This document shows positions 41,590 to 49,902 of a stretch of 64,000 bases of DNA, piece after piece (within the stretch, counting starts at the first letter, position 1; each line of letters opens with the position of its first letter). The stretch comes from Owenweeksia sp963758205 (lineage in GTDB: Bacteria; Bacteroidota; Bacteroidia; Flavobacteriales; Schleiferiaceae). The position numbers and the translations under genes are program-made. The stretch is taken from positions 1 through 64,000 of the forward strand of contig CAVWUM010000006.1 of NCBI GenBank assembly GCA_963758205.1, in the 5' to 3' direction. The notes under the pieces were generated by a model. The model saw only the letters and a list, made by a program, of their open reading frames with translations, did no database searches and had not been told where the DNA came from.

Positions 41590-42236
41590 CAAACAGGGCG
41601 ATTTTACTTGGGGCAACGGGCTTAATTGGAGGGCACCTTCTTGATATTCTGCTGGAAGGCAATGCTTATGATGAAGTACTGGTTATAGGAAGAAGCTCGA
41701 CTGGTCGTAATCATCCAAAACTTACCGAAAAACTTGGCGATTTGCTGGATGACGACTTCTTTAAACAGCCCCTTGAGTGCCAGCATATGTACTGTTGTAT
41801 TGGTACTACCCAATCCAAAACCAGCGACCTGACTGTGTATAAGCATATTGATTACGGCATACCGGTACAATCAGCTATGGCCGGATTAAAAGGCGGCATG
41901 CAAAAGTTTTTGGTGGTAAGCAGCCTGGGAGCAAACCCTAAAAGCAAAATGTTTTATTCGCGTACCAAGGGCCAAATGGAGGAAGCCTTGCGCAAAATGT
42001 CCATTCCGCGTTTGCATATTTTCAGGCCATCATTATTGTTGGGGGATAGAGACGAAACCCGTATTGGCGAAAAAGTAGGTGTGGCCATTAACAAACTGCT
42101 GGGCTGGGCCTTCCCTGCAAAGTATAAAGGAATACCCGCAAAAAAGGTAGCGCAAGCTATGTATGCCGTTGCAAATTCCATTTCTGATAAAGAAATATAT
42201 CAGTCTGATGAAATCAGAAGATTAGTTCAATCCTGA
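41586..42236 (+). CDS. NAD(P)-binding oxidoreductase (HTATIP2/YwnB-like atypical SDR)
   Basis: A 216-residue Rossmann-fold protein beginning with a GTG at 41586 whose last two bases overlap the TGA of the preceding gene. AILLGATGLIGGHLLDILL is the dinucleotide-binding motif; CCIGTTQSKTSDL, VVSSLGANPKSKMFYSRTKGQME and LHIFRPSLLLGDRDETR match the atypical SDR subgroup of HTATIP2-like proteins. The substrate is unknown. The end overlaps the convergent HdeD-like gene by ten bases. Confidence 0.85.
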   Translation: MTNRAILLGATGLIGGHLLDILLEGNAYDEVLVIGRSSTGRNHPKLTEKLGDLLDDDFFKQPLECQHMYCCIGTTQSKTSDLTVYKHIDYGIPVQSAMAGLKGGMQKFLVVSSLGANPKSKMFYSRTKGQMEEALRKMSIPRLHIFRPSLLLGDRDETRIGEKVGVAINKLLGWAFPAKYKGIPAKKVAQAMYAVANSISDKEIYQSDEIRRLVQS

Positions 42237-42820
42237 CTTGCCGTTACTGCTGTCTCCTGAGTACGGATTTCTTTTTCCGCAGCCACTTTCAGTTTTACAG
42301 CACTCCATATCCTTAGCCTTATTGCATAATAAATAAGCGTAATTCCAAGGATTGCAGTGTAAATCCCAACTAAAACAGTTAGTGCCCTTATGTCTTCAAA
42401 ATTGTACCAGATAATAAGCGCACCAAATGTGGCCGAAACCGCAGCATTGATAAAGAATATGATTTTATTGTTTTTGCTGAGCGCCCCAATAATAATCTGG
42501 ATAAGTGCCATAAGCAGAGCCCATCCACCAATTATTAGCTTAAATACATCAGATGAGGATGATGGATTGGCCAGGATAAACAATCCAATTCCAATTTGAA
42601 GTGCACCTGTAAACAAGGTGATGCCCCATTGATTTCCCTTTTTGCGGGAACGCATGGCAAGCAATGATAGAATTACCCCGAAACCCAAAAGTATCAAGCC
42701 CAGGTATTGTACCAGTTCCTTCAGCCCTAGGGCGGTATTAATAAGAGCCATAACACCTATACCGGTGAGAAAAAAACCCTGCATAGCCAATATCCACCAG
42801 TATTTATTGATTGCCTTCAT
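42227..42820 (-). CDS. HdeD/DUF308 family membrane protein
   Basis: A 197-residue inner-membrane protein with six hydrophobic helices in three similar pairs, recognisable as the DUF308 repeat family from helix texts like GIGVMALINTALGL and IGIGLFILANPSSSSDVFKLIIGGWALLMALIQI. E. coli HdeD is linked to acid resistance; the role here is unknown. A weak promoter-like TACATTCG lies 22 bases upstream. Confidence 0.85.
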   Translation of the reverse strand: MKAINKYWWILAMQGFFLTGIGVMALINTALGLKELVQYLGLILLGFGVILSLLAMRSRKKGNQWGITLFTGALQIGIGLFILANPSSSSDVFKLIIGGWALLMALIQIIIGALSKNNKIIFFINAAVSATFGALIIWYNFEDIRALTVLVGIYTAILGITLIYYAIRLRIWSAVKLKVAAEKEIRTQETAVTASQD

Positions 42821-42864
42821 GCACGTTTATATCGTATAAGTCGAATGTACGTATTAGTTAGTTT

Positions 42865-43632
42865 CTATTTCCAGCCTTCAAAGACTCCCAGGCCAAATAG
42901 GGCAAAGTCATATTTAACCGGATCCAGCGGGTCAAACTTCCGTAATGAATTATCCAGTTCTTCAACAGCCTTCCAGTCATTTTGCTTACGCGTAAGCAAT
43001 TTTAATTTGCGGGCCACATTGCCGGTATGTACGTCAAGAGGGCATGAGAGTAGCCTGGCCGGGTGATTTTGCCAAATACCAAAATCGACACCTTTGGTAT
43101 CGTGCCTCACCATCCACCTCAAAAACATATTAAGCCTTTTGCAGGCAGAGTTTGAATTCGGATCCGAAACATGTTTTTTGGTTCGTGGCAAATGTTCAAG
43201 CTCAAAAAAGATTCCACGAAAGCGGGAGAGGGCACCTTTCATATTCTCCTCATGCGGTAAGGGCTGTAGCGCGTTTTCCAGCCCATTATGATTATTGTAG
43301 ATATTCTGTAGGGACGCTAGGAAATATAGCAAATCATCATAATTGAAGGTGCGGTGTACGAAACCTTCAAATCGTTTACGGTCTTTAGGTGTGTGGTTTA
43401 TAATAAAATCATATGGGGCATTTTCCATCAACTCTTTAAGCCGGGTGGTATTTTTTATAATAGTTGGCCGCTGGCCCCAGGCTAGTGTAGCTGCCAGAAA
43501 CCCAATTATTTCAATATCCTCTTTCTTACTAAAGTGGTGGGGTATCTGAATAGGGTCGCTCTCTATAAACTTTGGTAAATTGTATTGCTCGGCCTTATGA
43601 TCTAAAAATTCTTTTAGTTCAGATTTACGCAT
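42865..43632 (-). CDS. TIGR02757 family protein (DUF2400)
   Basis: A 255-residue cytoplasmic protein. The family is recognised from DPIQIPHHFSKKEDIEIIGFLAATLAWGQR, the FLRWMVRHD segment and the C-terminal DPLDPVKYDFALFGLGVF; the DVHTGNVAR segment matches the conserved helix in the HhH-like fold. Some relatives resemble DNA glycosylases, but no activity is known. It overlaps kdsB by eight bases and is cotranscribed with it. Confidence 0.9.
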   Translation of the reverse strand: MRKSELKEFLDHKAEQYNLPKFIESDPIQIPHHFSKKEDIEIIGFLAATLAWGQRPTIIKNTTRLKELMENAPYDFIINHTPKDRKRFEGFVHRTFNYDDLLYFLASLQNIYNNHNGLENALQPLPHEENMKGALSRFRGIFFELEHLPRTKKHVSDPNSNSACKRLNMFLRWMVRHDTKGVDFGIWQNHPARLLSCPLDVHTGNVARKLKLLTRKQNDWKAVEELDNSLRKFDPLDPVKYDFALFGLGVFEGWK

Positions 43633-44386
43633 TAAAACTTTCCTTTATAAGCTGGCGCACCCGGGCTAAGTCTTCGGGTGTATCAACCGGTATGCTGTTA
43701 TGTTCAACCACCTGCACTCTAATTTTCCGGCCGGCTTCCATCCAGCGGTTCTGTTCCAGTGATTCTGCATTTTCGAGGGCGCTTGGTGGCATTTCTGAAA
43801 ACTGCTCAAGCGCTTTTGGCGTGTAGGCGTATAATCCCAAATGTTTGTAATAGGGGTGGTGGTTTATCCATTGCTCCTTTTTTGCGCCCCTTACATGTGG
43901 TAAAGGTGAACGGCTGAAATACAGTGCATCTCCAAACTTGTCCATAATCACAAAAACTCGGTTTTCATCAAATAGCTCATTGCCGTCTGTAACCCTAACT
44001 GCCAACGTAGCCATTTCCACATCTTTATCTTGAAAGCTTTTTACCAACGTGCTCAGTATTGCGGGTTCCAGCAGAGGTTCATCCCCCTGAATATTTACTA
44101 CCACGTCTATTTCCGAACCTTTTTCTGAATGGTACTTATGATAAGCCTCCAGGCAGCGGTTTGTGCCGGTAGTATGATTTACTGAGGTAAGAATCACTTC
44201 ACCACCAAAAGCCTTTACAGCATCTACTATTCGTTCGTCATCAGTGGCCACCACCACATCAGCCAATGCAATTTTTGCCCTTTCATACACATGCTGAATC
44301 ATGGGTTTGCCGTTTATATCAGCCAAGGGCTTGCCCGGTAGCCGGCTGCTGGCATATCGCGCAGGAATTATTCCTAATACTTTCAT
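43625..44386 (-). CDS. kdsB: 3-deoxy-manno-octulosonate cytidylyltransferase KdsB
   Basis: Activates KDO with CTP to CMP-KDO for lipopolysaccharide core synthesis. 253 residues, standard length. Motifs: the CTP loop IIPARYASSRLPGKPL, MIQHVYERA, VVVATDDERI, the metal-binding VVNIQGDEPLL, and YFSRSPLPHVR. A promoter with an exact -7 element ends five bases before the ATG, so the message is close to leaderless. It is followed by the TIGR02757 gene with an eight-base overlap. Confidence 0.97.
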   Translation of the reverse strand: MKVLGIIPARYASSRLPGKPLADINGKPMIQHVYERAKIALADVVVATDDERIVDAVKAFGGEVILTSVNHTTGTNRCLEAYHKYHSEKGSEIDVVVNIQGDEPLLEPAILSTLVKSFQDKDVEMATLAVRVTDGNELFDENRVFVIMDKFGDALYFSRSPLPHVRGAKKEQWINHHPYYKHLGLYAYTPKALEQFSEMPPSALENAESLEQNRWMEAGRKIRVQVVEHNSIPVDTPEDLARVRQLIKESFNA

Positions 44387-44391
44387 AGCCC

Positions 44392-44420
44392 CAAAAATAG
44401 AAAAAGGCCATTCCGCACAA
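44392..44420 (-). promoter_or_regulatory. kdsB promoter, overlapping the upstream terminator
   Basis: On the minus strand TTG (44420-44418), 18 bases, then TATTTTTG (44399-44392), an exact TAnnTTTG. The -33 TTG lies in the loop of the preceding gene's terminator hairpin (44398-44431), and the -7 element begins at the end of its T-run. Confidence 0.5.
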
Positions 44421-44431
44421 GCGAAACAGCC
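44398..44431 (-). terminator. Terminator of the DJ-1/PfpI-family gene
   Basis: On the minus strand an 11-bp stem (44431-44421 with 44416-44406; wobbles included, no mismatch) around TTGT, then five T and a CT-rich tail. Confidence 0.75.
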
Positions 44432-44454
44432 TTATTATCATTTATAGACTGACG

Positions 44455-45018
44455 TTACAGGGTCTTTTGACCTTCGTGTACACCTTCTGCAAACTCTTCC
44501 ACCATCTTATCATTAAATGCTGGTAAATCCTCCGGTGAGCGGCTGGTTGTCAATCCCTGATCAACAACTACCTCGCTATCCTGCCAGTGTGCTCCGGCAT
44601 TCTGCAAATCCGTTTTAATGCTGGAGAAGGAGGTCATGTTTCTGCCATCCAGGGCTCCGGTTTCAATTAATAATTGAGGACCATGGCAAATTGCTGCTAC
44701 TGGTTTACCTGCTGCAAAAAAGTGCTTGGCAAAGTTTACAGCATCCATATTTCTTCTCAATTTATCCGGATTGATCACGCCACCCGGTAGCATAAGGCCA
44801 TCATAATCATCTGGATTGGCTTCATCCAAAGTTTTGTCAACTGATACTTCCATATTCCAGTTTCCCTCTTTCCAGCTTTTAATACTGCCGCTGTTTGGAG
44901 ATACCACATGCACAGTTGCACCGGCTTTTTCAAGCGCTTCTTTGGGGCTTGTCAATTCTACTTCTTCAAAGCCATCTGTACTCAGTATGGCGATTTTTCT
45001 ATCACTTAAAGTTCCCAT
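44455..45018 (-). CDS. DJ-1/PfpI family protein (YhbO-like type 1 glutamine amidotransferase fold)
   Basis: A 187-residue cytoplasmic protein with ILSTDGFEEVELTSPKEAL, LMLPGGVINPDKLRR and the nucleophile elbow AAICHGPQLLIE, where the cysteine is followed by His-Gly. Relatives act as deglycases/glyoxalases or general stress proteins. The SFSSIKTDLQNAGAHW region and DQGLTTSRSPEDLP ending are typical of the YhbO/PfpI clade. A terminator follows. Confidence 0.93.
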   Translation of the reverse strand: MGTLSDRKIAILSTDGFEEVELTSPKEALEKAGATVHVVSPNSGSIKSWKEGNWNMEVSVDKTLDEANPDDYDGLMLPGGVINPDKLRRNMDAVNFAKHFFAAGKPVAAICHGPQLLIETGALDGRNMTSFSSIKTDLQNAGAHWQDSEVVVDQGLTTSRSPEDLPAFNDKMVEEFAEGVHEGQKTL

Positions 45019-45109
45019 TGGGTTATATATTTTTTAATTAACGATTCTTTACCAAGGTCAACGGATGGAAGTAATTTTTGTTTAAAATTTTGTAAGGCAA
45101 TCACTATAA

Positions 45110-45346
45110 TTAATGATTTCTTAACTCCTTTATCAATTCATCCTTCGTCATATCGCTGTAGCCTTTAATCCCAATATTTTTTGCCTGTTCATTCAGTTCC
45201 TTCTTTGTGCGGTTTTTGTACTGCTTGCCACCACCATTATCTTCAGAGTTGGCAATGCGGGCTGCCTTCTCTTTACTCATGCCCTTGTCTTTAAGGGCTT
45301 CATATTGCTCTTCATTTTTAATGGAGTTCATGTCTTTATCAGGCAT
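45110..45346 (-). CDS. Small Rho N-terminal-like domain protein
   Basis: A 78-residue soluble, highly charged protein. The first half (NEEQYEALKDKGMSKEKAARIANS) is the short conserved block of stress-related plant- and bacterial-type small proteins (DUF7218-like), and the second half (YKNRTKKELNEQAKNIGIKGYSDMTKDELIKELR) is a SAP/Rho_N-type helix-extended-loop-helix that usually binds nucleic acid. Function unknown. It lies between the DJ-1-like gene and a divergent photolyase gene, fitting a stress setting. Confidence 0.85.
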   Translation of the reverse strand: MPDKDMNSIKNEEQYEALKDKGMSKEKAARIANSEDNGGGKQYKNRTKKELNEQAKNIGIKGYSDMTKDELIKELRNH

Positions 45347-45440
45347 AATTCAAATTTTTATGGTTAGACCTTATAAACAATCTATACCCCCGCTAAGGTT
45401 TATACTTTGTATAATTTAAAAAGCCGGGAAGACTCAATAG

Positions 45441-46802
45441 GTGAAATCAGCGATACATAAAGACAGGATAAAATCATTGAATAAGAAGGAAGTAAAAGAT
45501 GGTAAATACGTGCTTTACTGGATGCAGCAATCCCAAAGAGCGGAGTGGAACCAGGCGCTGGAGTTTGCTATTGAAAAATCACAGGAACTAAAACAGGGCG
45601 TGGTGGTATGTTTTGGTTTAATGAAGGATTACCCGGAAGCCACCAAGCGGCATTACACTTTTATGTTGGAAGGATTGCAGGAGCTGAGTGAGGCCCTCGC
45701 TGACCGTAAAATTAAATTCATTTTAAAAATAGGCGACCCCGCAGATGTAGCCATTGAGCTTGGGAAGGAAGCTTCTATGATTATTTGCGACAGAGGCTAC
45801 CTCCGCCATCAGCGAAAGTGGCGAAAACACCTTGCGCAGAAAGCAGATTGTAAAGTGGTACAGGTAGAAGCTGATGTAGTTGTGCCCGTTGAAGTGGTAT
45901 CCGAAAAGGAAGAATATGCCGCACGAACTATCCGTCCAAAAATAACCGAGAAGCTAAAAACTTACCGCACAGAAGTTCATCAGGGGAAACCAGGTAAAAG
46001 TTCGCTGAGTTATAACGTTAAGGGTGAAGACTTAAGCAACATAAAAAAGTTGCTGAAAAATCTGAATGTTTCGGCAACCCCAGGCCCCGTAACCCAATAT
46101 TTCAAAGGAGGTACATCAGAGGCCAAAAAGCATTTTAATAAGTTTTTAGAGAATAGCTATAGCAACTACGATGAAAACCGTAACCAGCCTCATTTGGAGG
46201 ATGTGTCGCACATGAGTCCGTATTTACATTTCGGGCAGATTTCTCCTCTGTGGATTTTAGATCAATTACAGAACAGGAGGGGAACCAATCGCGATTCTTA
46301 TGAAGAGGAGCTTATTGTAAGGCGTGAGTTGGCTGCAAACTTCTGTTATTACAATGATGAGTACGACTCTTTGAGTTGTTTACCCGATTGGGCTTCAGAA
46401 ACTCTTGAAGATCATAAAGATGATAACCGGCCCAGGGTTTATACTAAGGAAGAACTTGAAAATGCCGAAACAGACGATGAGTACTGGAATGCCGCCATGC
46501 GTATGATGAAGGAGCGCGGGTATTTGCACAACCACATGCGCATGTATTGGGGGAAGCAGATTTTGCAGTACACTAATACTCCGCAATATGCCCATAAAGT
46601 GGCTTTGGAGCTAAACAATAAATACTTTTTAGATGGCCGGGATTGCAATAGCTATGCAAACATTGCATGGCTGTTTGGCAAGCATGACCGTGCCTGGACG
46701 GAAAGAGAGGTTTTCGGGAAAGTCCGCATAATGACAAAAGGTGGGCTGGAGCGAAAAATTGAGGGTGAAGAATATTTAAAGAAAGTGGAAACTTTTATTT
46801 AA
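45441..46802 (+). CDS. Class II deoxyribodipyrimidine photolyase
   Basis: FAD enzyme of 453 residues that splits cyclobutane pyrimidine dimers with light. Begins with GTG at 45441. It is class II and not class I by VLYWMQQSQRAEWN, RHYTFMLEGLQEL, VEADVVVPVEVVS and AARTIRPKI in the N-terminal half, and the FAD domain DVSHMSPYLHFGQISP, ELIVRRELAANFCYY, and YLHNHMRMYWGKQILQYT with DGRDCNSYANIAWLFGKHDRAW. Length is usual for the class. It stands alone, upstream of the pigment locus. Confidence 0.95.
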   Translation: MKSAIHKDRIKSLNKKEVKDGKYVLYWMQQSQRAEWNQALEFAIEKSQELKQGVVVCFGLMKDYPEATKRHYTFMLEGLQELSEALADRKIKFILKIGDPADVAIELGKEASMIICDRGYLRHQRKWRKHLAQKADCKVVQVEADVVVPVEVVSEKEEYAARTIRPKITEKLKTYRTEVHQGKPGKSSLSYNVKGEDLSNIKKLLKNLNVSATPGPVTQYFKGGTSEAKKHFNKFLENSYSNYDENRNQPHLEDVSHMSPYLHFGQISPLWILDQLQNRRGTNRDSYEEELIVRRELAANFCYYNDEYDSLSCLPDWASETLEDHKDDNRPRVYTKEELENAETDDEYWNAAMRMMKERGYLHNHMRMYWGKQILQYTNTPQYAHKVALELNNKYFLDGRDCNSYANIAWLFGKHDRAWTEREVFGKVRIMTKGGLERKIEGEEYLKKVETFI

Positions 46803-46921
46803 GCTTTTGACGGTGGTAGTGCGTAATTTAGCCCGCTGATTATAATCGGCATACATTTAGTTAAGCCTGCTTTTTATATACCCTGAAAATAAATATTAAT
46901 TCTAACCCATATTTAATTAAG

Positions 46922-47417
46922 ATGCTATCAAATTCATCTGCCGGTAAGCTGGCTTCGCTGTTATTTGCAATACTATTTACCACGGCTGCCTTGGCACAAA
47001 ACAAAAACCTTATACTGGAACAGTTTTATAAAGCCATGTCATCTGATGATATGGCATTAATTGAAAAGGAGTTAATACGCCTTGAGAAACTAGGCGAAGC
47101 TGCTGAAATGGCTTACCAGGGTGCTTTGATAATGAAAAAGGCGGGGCTGATGGAGCAGGTGAACGAAAAGCTGGAAACATTTAAAAAGGGCAAGCAAATG
47201 CTTGATAAGGCAATTGCGGCCAGGCCCGAAAATGGAGAATTCCGGTTCCTGACGGATCATGATACAGGAAAATGCACCTTCAATTTTAGGGTATAATAAT
47301 AACCTTAGTGAGGATGCTGATATAGTGGGTAAAACTTTTCATGATTTACCACAGGAGGTACAGGATGCCATTGTATCTTACAGCAAGAATTCGAAAATTC
47401 TGAAAACAAAGAGTTAG
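46922..47417 (+). pseudogene. Secreted pigment-locus protein, frameshifted
   Basis: The frame from 46922 gives a signal peptide (ending ALAQ) and a helical domain (LEQFYKAMSSDDMALIEKEL, GALIMKKAGLMEQVNEKLE), then derails and stops at 47296. Removing the A at 47252 restores FRFLRIMIQENAP and continues for 56 residues to a TAG at 47415-47417 (164 residues in total), ending in VQDAIVSYSKNSKILKTKS. Proteins with this ending are familiar just upstream of darA in flexirubin loci of other Bacteroidota (recollection). The stop lies 17 bases before darA. Function unknown. Confidence 0.75.
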
Positions 47418-47434
47418 CATCCCTAAATGGAGGT

Positions 47435-48349
47435 ATGAAGAAGAAAATTCTTGTTCTGTACTTTACGCAAACCGGACAACTAAAAGACATTGTTACAAAC
47501 TTTTGCCAGCCATTCAATTCAAGTTCTGATGTGGAACTTGAGGTGGTAAGAGTTTATCCTGAAGAAGATTATCCTTTCCCGTGGTCGGGCAAGCGTTTTT
47601 TTGAAGCTATGCCTGACTCCGTATTGGGAAATCCACAAACACTAAAGGCCTTTGAGTTTAAGCATACCCAATATGACCTGGTGATTTTTGCTTATCAGCC
47701 GTGGTTTCTTTCGCCCAGCATTCCTGCAACATCCATACTTAAGCATCCTGCGTTTAAAACTATTTTGAATAACACCAATGTAGTAACATTAATTGGTGCC
47801 CGCAATATGTGGCTTAATTCACAAGAGAAAGTAAAGGAGTTGATAGCCGAAGCAGGAGGCAGGTTAATTGGCAATATTGCTTTGGTTGACAGGCACAATA
47901 ACCTGGCCAGTGGGGTAAGTATAGTACGATGGCTACTTGGTGGTAAAAAGGAAAGCCAGAGTAGTGTATTTCCCAGGGCAGGAGTATCCGAAGAGGATGT
48001 TGCTCATGCCAAAATTATCGGAGGGATTGTGTTGAAACACATTACTGAAGACGATGAAAATGAATTACAAGCACAGCTGGTAGAAGAAGGTGCTGTGGAG
48101 GTGAAGGATAACATCATGTTTATAGAGTCCAAAGCCGGGCGGTTATTTAAGATTTGGGCTAATTTTATAGTTAGCCGCAATAACCGTGGGCCATGGCTGG
48201 TAGTCTTTAAGTATTATCTTTTCTTTGCACTTTTCATAGTTTCGCCAGTGGTCTTATTGCTCAACATCATTTTGGTGAGGCCATTCAACTCGAAATCGCG
48301 CAAAGCGAAAAAAAACTACTACCAGGGACTGATAAAGGAAAGAGGATAA
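47435..48349 (+). CDS. darA: Dialkylresorcinol condensing/aromatase protein DarA
   Basis: A 304-residue protein of the DarA family, which acts with DarB to make 2,5-dialkylresorcinols, the alcohol part of flexirubin-type pigments; DarA is credited with aromatising the ring. The N-terminal half looks flavodoxin-like (KKKILVLYFTQTGQLKDI, VIFAYQPWFLSPSIPATSIL, VVTLIGARNMWLNSQEKV), and one membrane helix is predicted near the C-terminus (about 265-285), followed by a basic tail. The stop shares a base with the darB start. Confidence 0.88.
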   Translation: MKKKILVLYFTQTGQLKDIVTNFCQPFNSSSDVELEVVRVYPEEDYPFPWSGKRFFEAMPDSVLGNPQTLKAFEFKHTQYDLVIFAYQPWFLSPSIPATSILKHPAFKTILNNTNVVTLIGARNMWLNSQEKVKELIAEAGGRLIGNIALVDRHNNLASGVSIVRWLLGGKKESQSSVFPRAGVSEEDVAHAKIIGGIVLKHITEDDENELQAQLVEEGAVEVKDNIMFIESKAGRLFKIWANFIVSRNNRGPWLVVFKYYLFFALFIVSPVVLLLNIILVRPFNSKSRKAKKNYYQGLIKERG

Positions 48350-49491
48350 TGCAGGATGTGTTTATAACTAAAACGGCCGCGTACTTGCCAAATAAGCCAA
48401 TTGGCAATGATGAAATAGAAGATTACATGGGACTTATAGATGGTAAGAGGTCTCGTGCAAAAAATATTGTTCTTAGAAATAACGGAATTAAGCAGCGCTA
48501 CTACGCGCTCACCAAACAAGGAGTGGCCACACACTCCAATGCTCAATTAGTGGCCCATTCGGTTAATGAGCTTTTTAAGGATAACCCGGAAAGTATAAAG
48601 CAGGTTGATTTGCTTTGCTGTGGAACCTCCTCGCCAGACCAAATGATGCCTGCCCACGGTGTAATGGTGCATGGCTGTTTGCCTGAAAGTAATTCAATAG
48701 AAGTGGTTACCCCATCTGGTAATTGCTGTGCCGGTATGTATGCTCTCAAATACGCCTATATGTCCATAAAAACCGGTGACTCAAAACTTGCTGTGGTTAC
48801 CGGGTCTGAGCGCACATCGCGGCTGTTGCACGCCAATATGTATGCCGGTGAAATTGAAAGCTTGAAGGATATTGAAGATGATCCCTATATCGCTTTTGAA
48901 AAGGATTTTCTCCGATGGATGTTATCTGATGGTTCAGGGGCATTTTTGCTATCCGATAAAAAAAATGAAGAGGGCTTAAGCCTTAAAGTGGAATGGGTTG
49001 AAGGTGTATCCTACGCCAATGAGGTGGAAACCTGCATGTATATGGCGTGCGAAAAACTGGAAGACGGTGAAGTAAAAAGCTTTAAGGACTACACGCCAAC
49101 TGAGGTTATTGAGCAATCCATACTCAGTATTAAGCAGGATGTGAAATTACTCAGTGGAAACATTGTTTCTATTGGCTTTAAGAAATTAAAGGAAATCTGG
49201 AACAGGAAGGGTTTGGACGCGAATGGAGTGGATTACTTCCTACCGCATATGTCCAGTGAGTTCTTCAGGGATAAAATTGCCAACGCATTGGTAGAGAATG
49301 ACATTGAGATACCCCAGGAAAAATGGTTTACAAACCTTAGCCAGGTGGGTAATGTGGGTGCCGGATCTGTTTACCTGATGGTAGATGAACTTATTAAATC
49401 AGGCAAGCTGAAGAATGGAGAAAAGCTACTATTGGCGGTACCGGAGAGCGCCCGGTTTTCATACGTGTTTGCACTTTTAACTGTTTGCTAA
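48349..49491 (+). CDS. darB: Ketosynthase III-like dialkylresorcinol synthase DarB
   Basis: A 380-residue KAS III-type condensing enzyme expected to join two beta-ketoacyl intermediates into a cyclohexanedione. The thiolase-fold marks are the cysteine elbow SGNCCAGMYALKYA (Cys126 or Cys127), LPHMSSEFF with the catalytic-type histidine, and NLSQVGNVGAGSVYLMV with the asparagine. Longer than FabH (about 320), as DarB proteins are. Coupled to darA by a shared base. Confidence 0.92.
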   Translation: MQDVFITKTAAYLPNKPIGNDEIEDYMGLIDGKRSRAKNIVLRNNGIKQRYYALTKQGVATHSNAQLVAHSVNELFKDNPESIKQVDLLCCGTSSPDQMMPAHGVMVHGCLPESNSIEVVTPSGNCCAGMYALKYAYMSIKTGDSKLAVVTGSERTSRLLHANMYAGEIESLKDIEDDPYIAFEKDFLRWMLSDGSGAFLLSDKKNEEGLSLKVEWVEGVSYANEVETCMYMACEKLEDGEVKSFKDYTPTEVIEQSILSIKQDVKLLSGNIVSIGFKKLKEIWNRKGLDANGVDYFLPHMSSEFFRDKIANALVENDIEIPQEKWFTNLSQVGNVGAGSVYLMVDELIKSGKLKNGEKLLLAVPESARFSYVFALLTVC

Positions 49492-49494
49492 AGC

Positions 49495-49902
49495 ATGAAA
49501 AAGAAGGATGTTCCCCAGGATGATAGCGGCCTGGTAAATTTTACCAAAGAGGTGTATTATGCTGAAAATGAAAAAGGGAAATACACCACGGAGCTTAGCT
49601 CTGGCTGGGAAATAAAGTCTGAGGCACTGAACGTGGCCTGGGATGACATAAACCAAAGAGTAGCCGATGCACGTAAGCAGGTTGAAAGTGGTGAAGCCAG
49701 CCCCATACTTTTTTTTATGGAGCTTCGCCTTATGGATATAGGCTTATTGGCCAGCTATACCGGCTTTTGGAAATGGCAGATCAAGCGCCACCTCAAACCC
49801 AAATCATTTGCCGGATTATCTCAGCGTAAGCTGAAAAAATACGCTGAGGCGTTTAACATAACCGTACAGGAACTAAAAACAATGGAAGCAGATGGAAATT
49901 GA
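49495..49902 (+). CDS. Conserved pigment-locus protein of unknown function
   Basis: A 135-residue soluble protein. The core ILFFMELRLMDIGLLASYTGFWKWQIKRHLKP and LSQRKLKKYAEAFNI is the conserved text I associate with the small gene after darB in Bacteroidota pigment clusters; the last helix pair resembles a helix-turn-helix (LKKYAEAFNITVQELK), but DNA binding is not established. Three bases after darB and overlapping the BtrH-like gene by 11 bases. Confidence 0.75.
   Translation: MKKKDVPQDDSGLVNFTKEVYYAENEKGKYTTELSSGWEIKSEALNVAWDDINQRVADARKQVESGEASPILFFMELRLMDIGLLASYTGFWKWQIKRHLKPKSFAGLSQRKLKKYAEAFNITVQELKTMEADGN

Noticed and set aside
42842..42849. TACATTCG before the HdeD-like gene as a promoter
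   Set aside because: One mismatch in the TTTG core and no -33 element; too weak to list as a feature.
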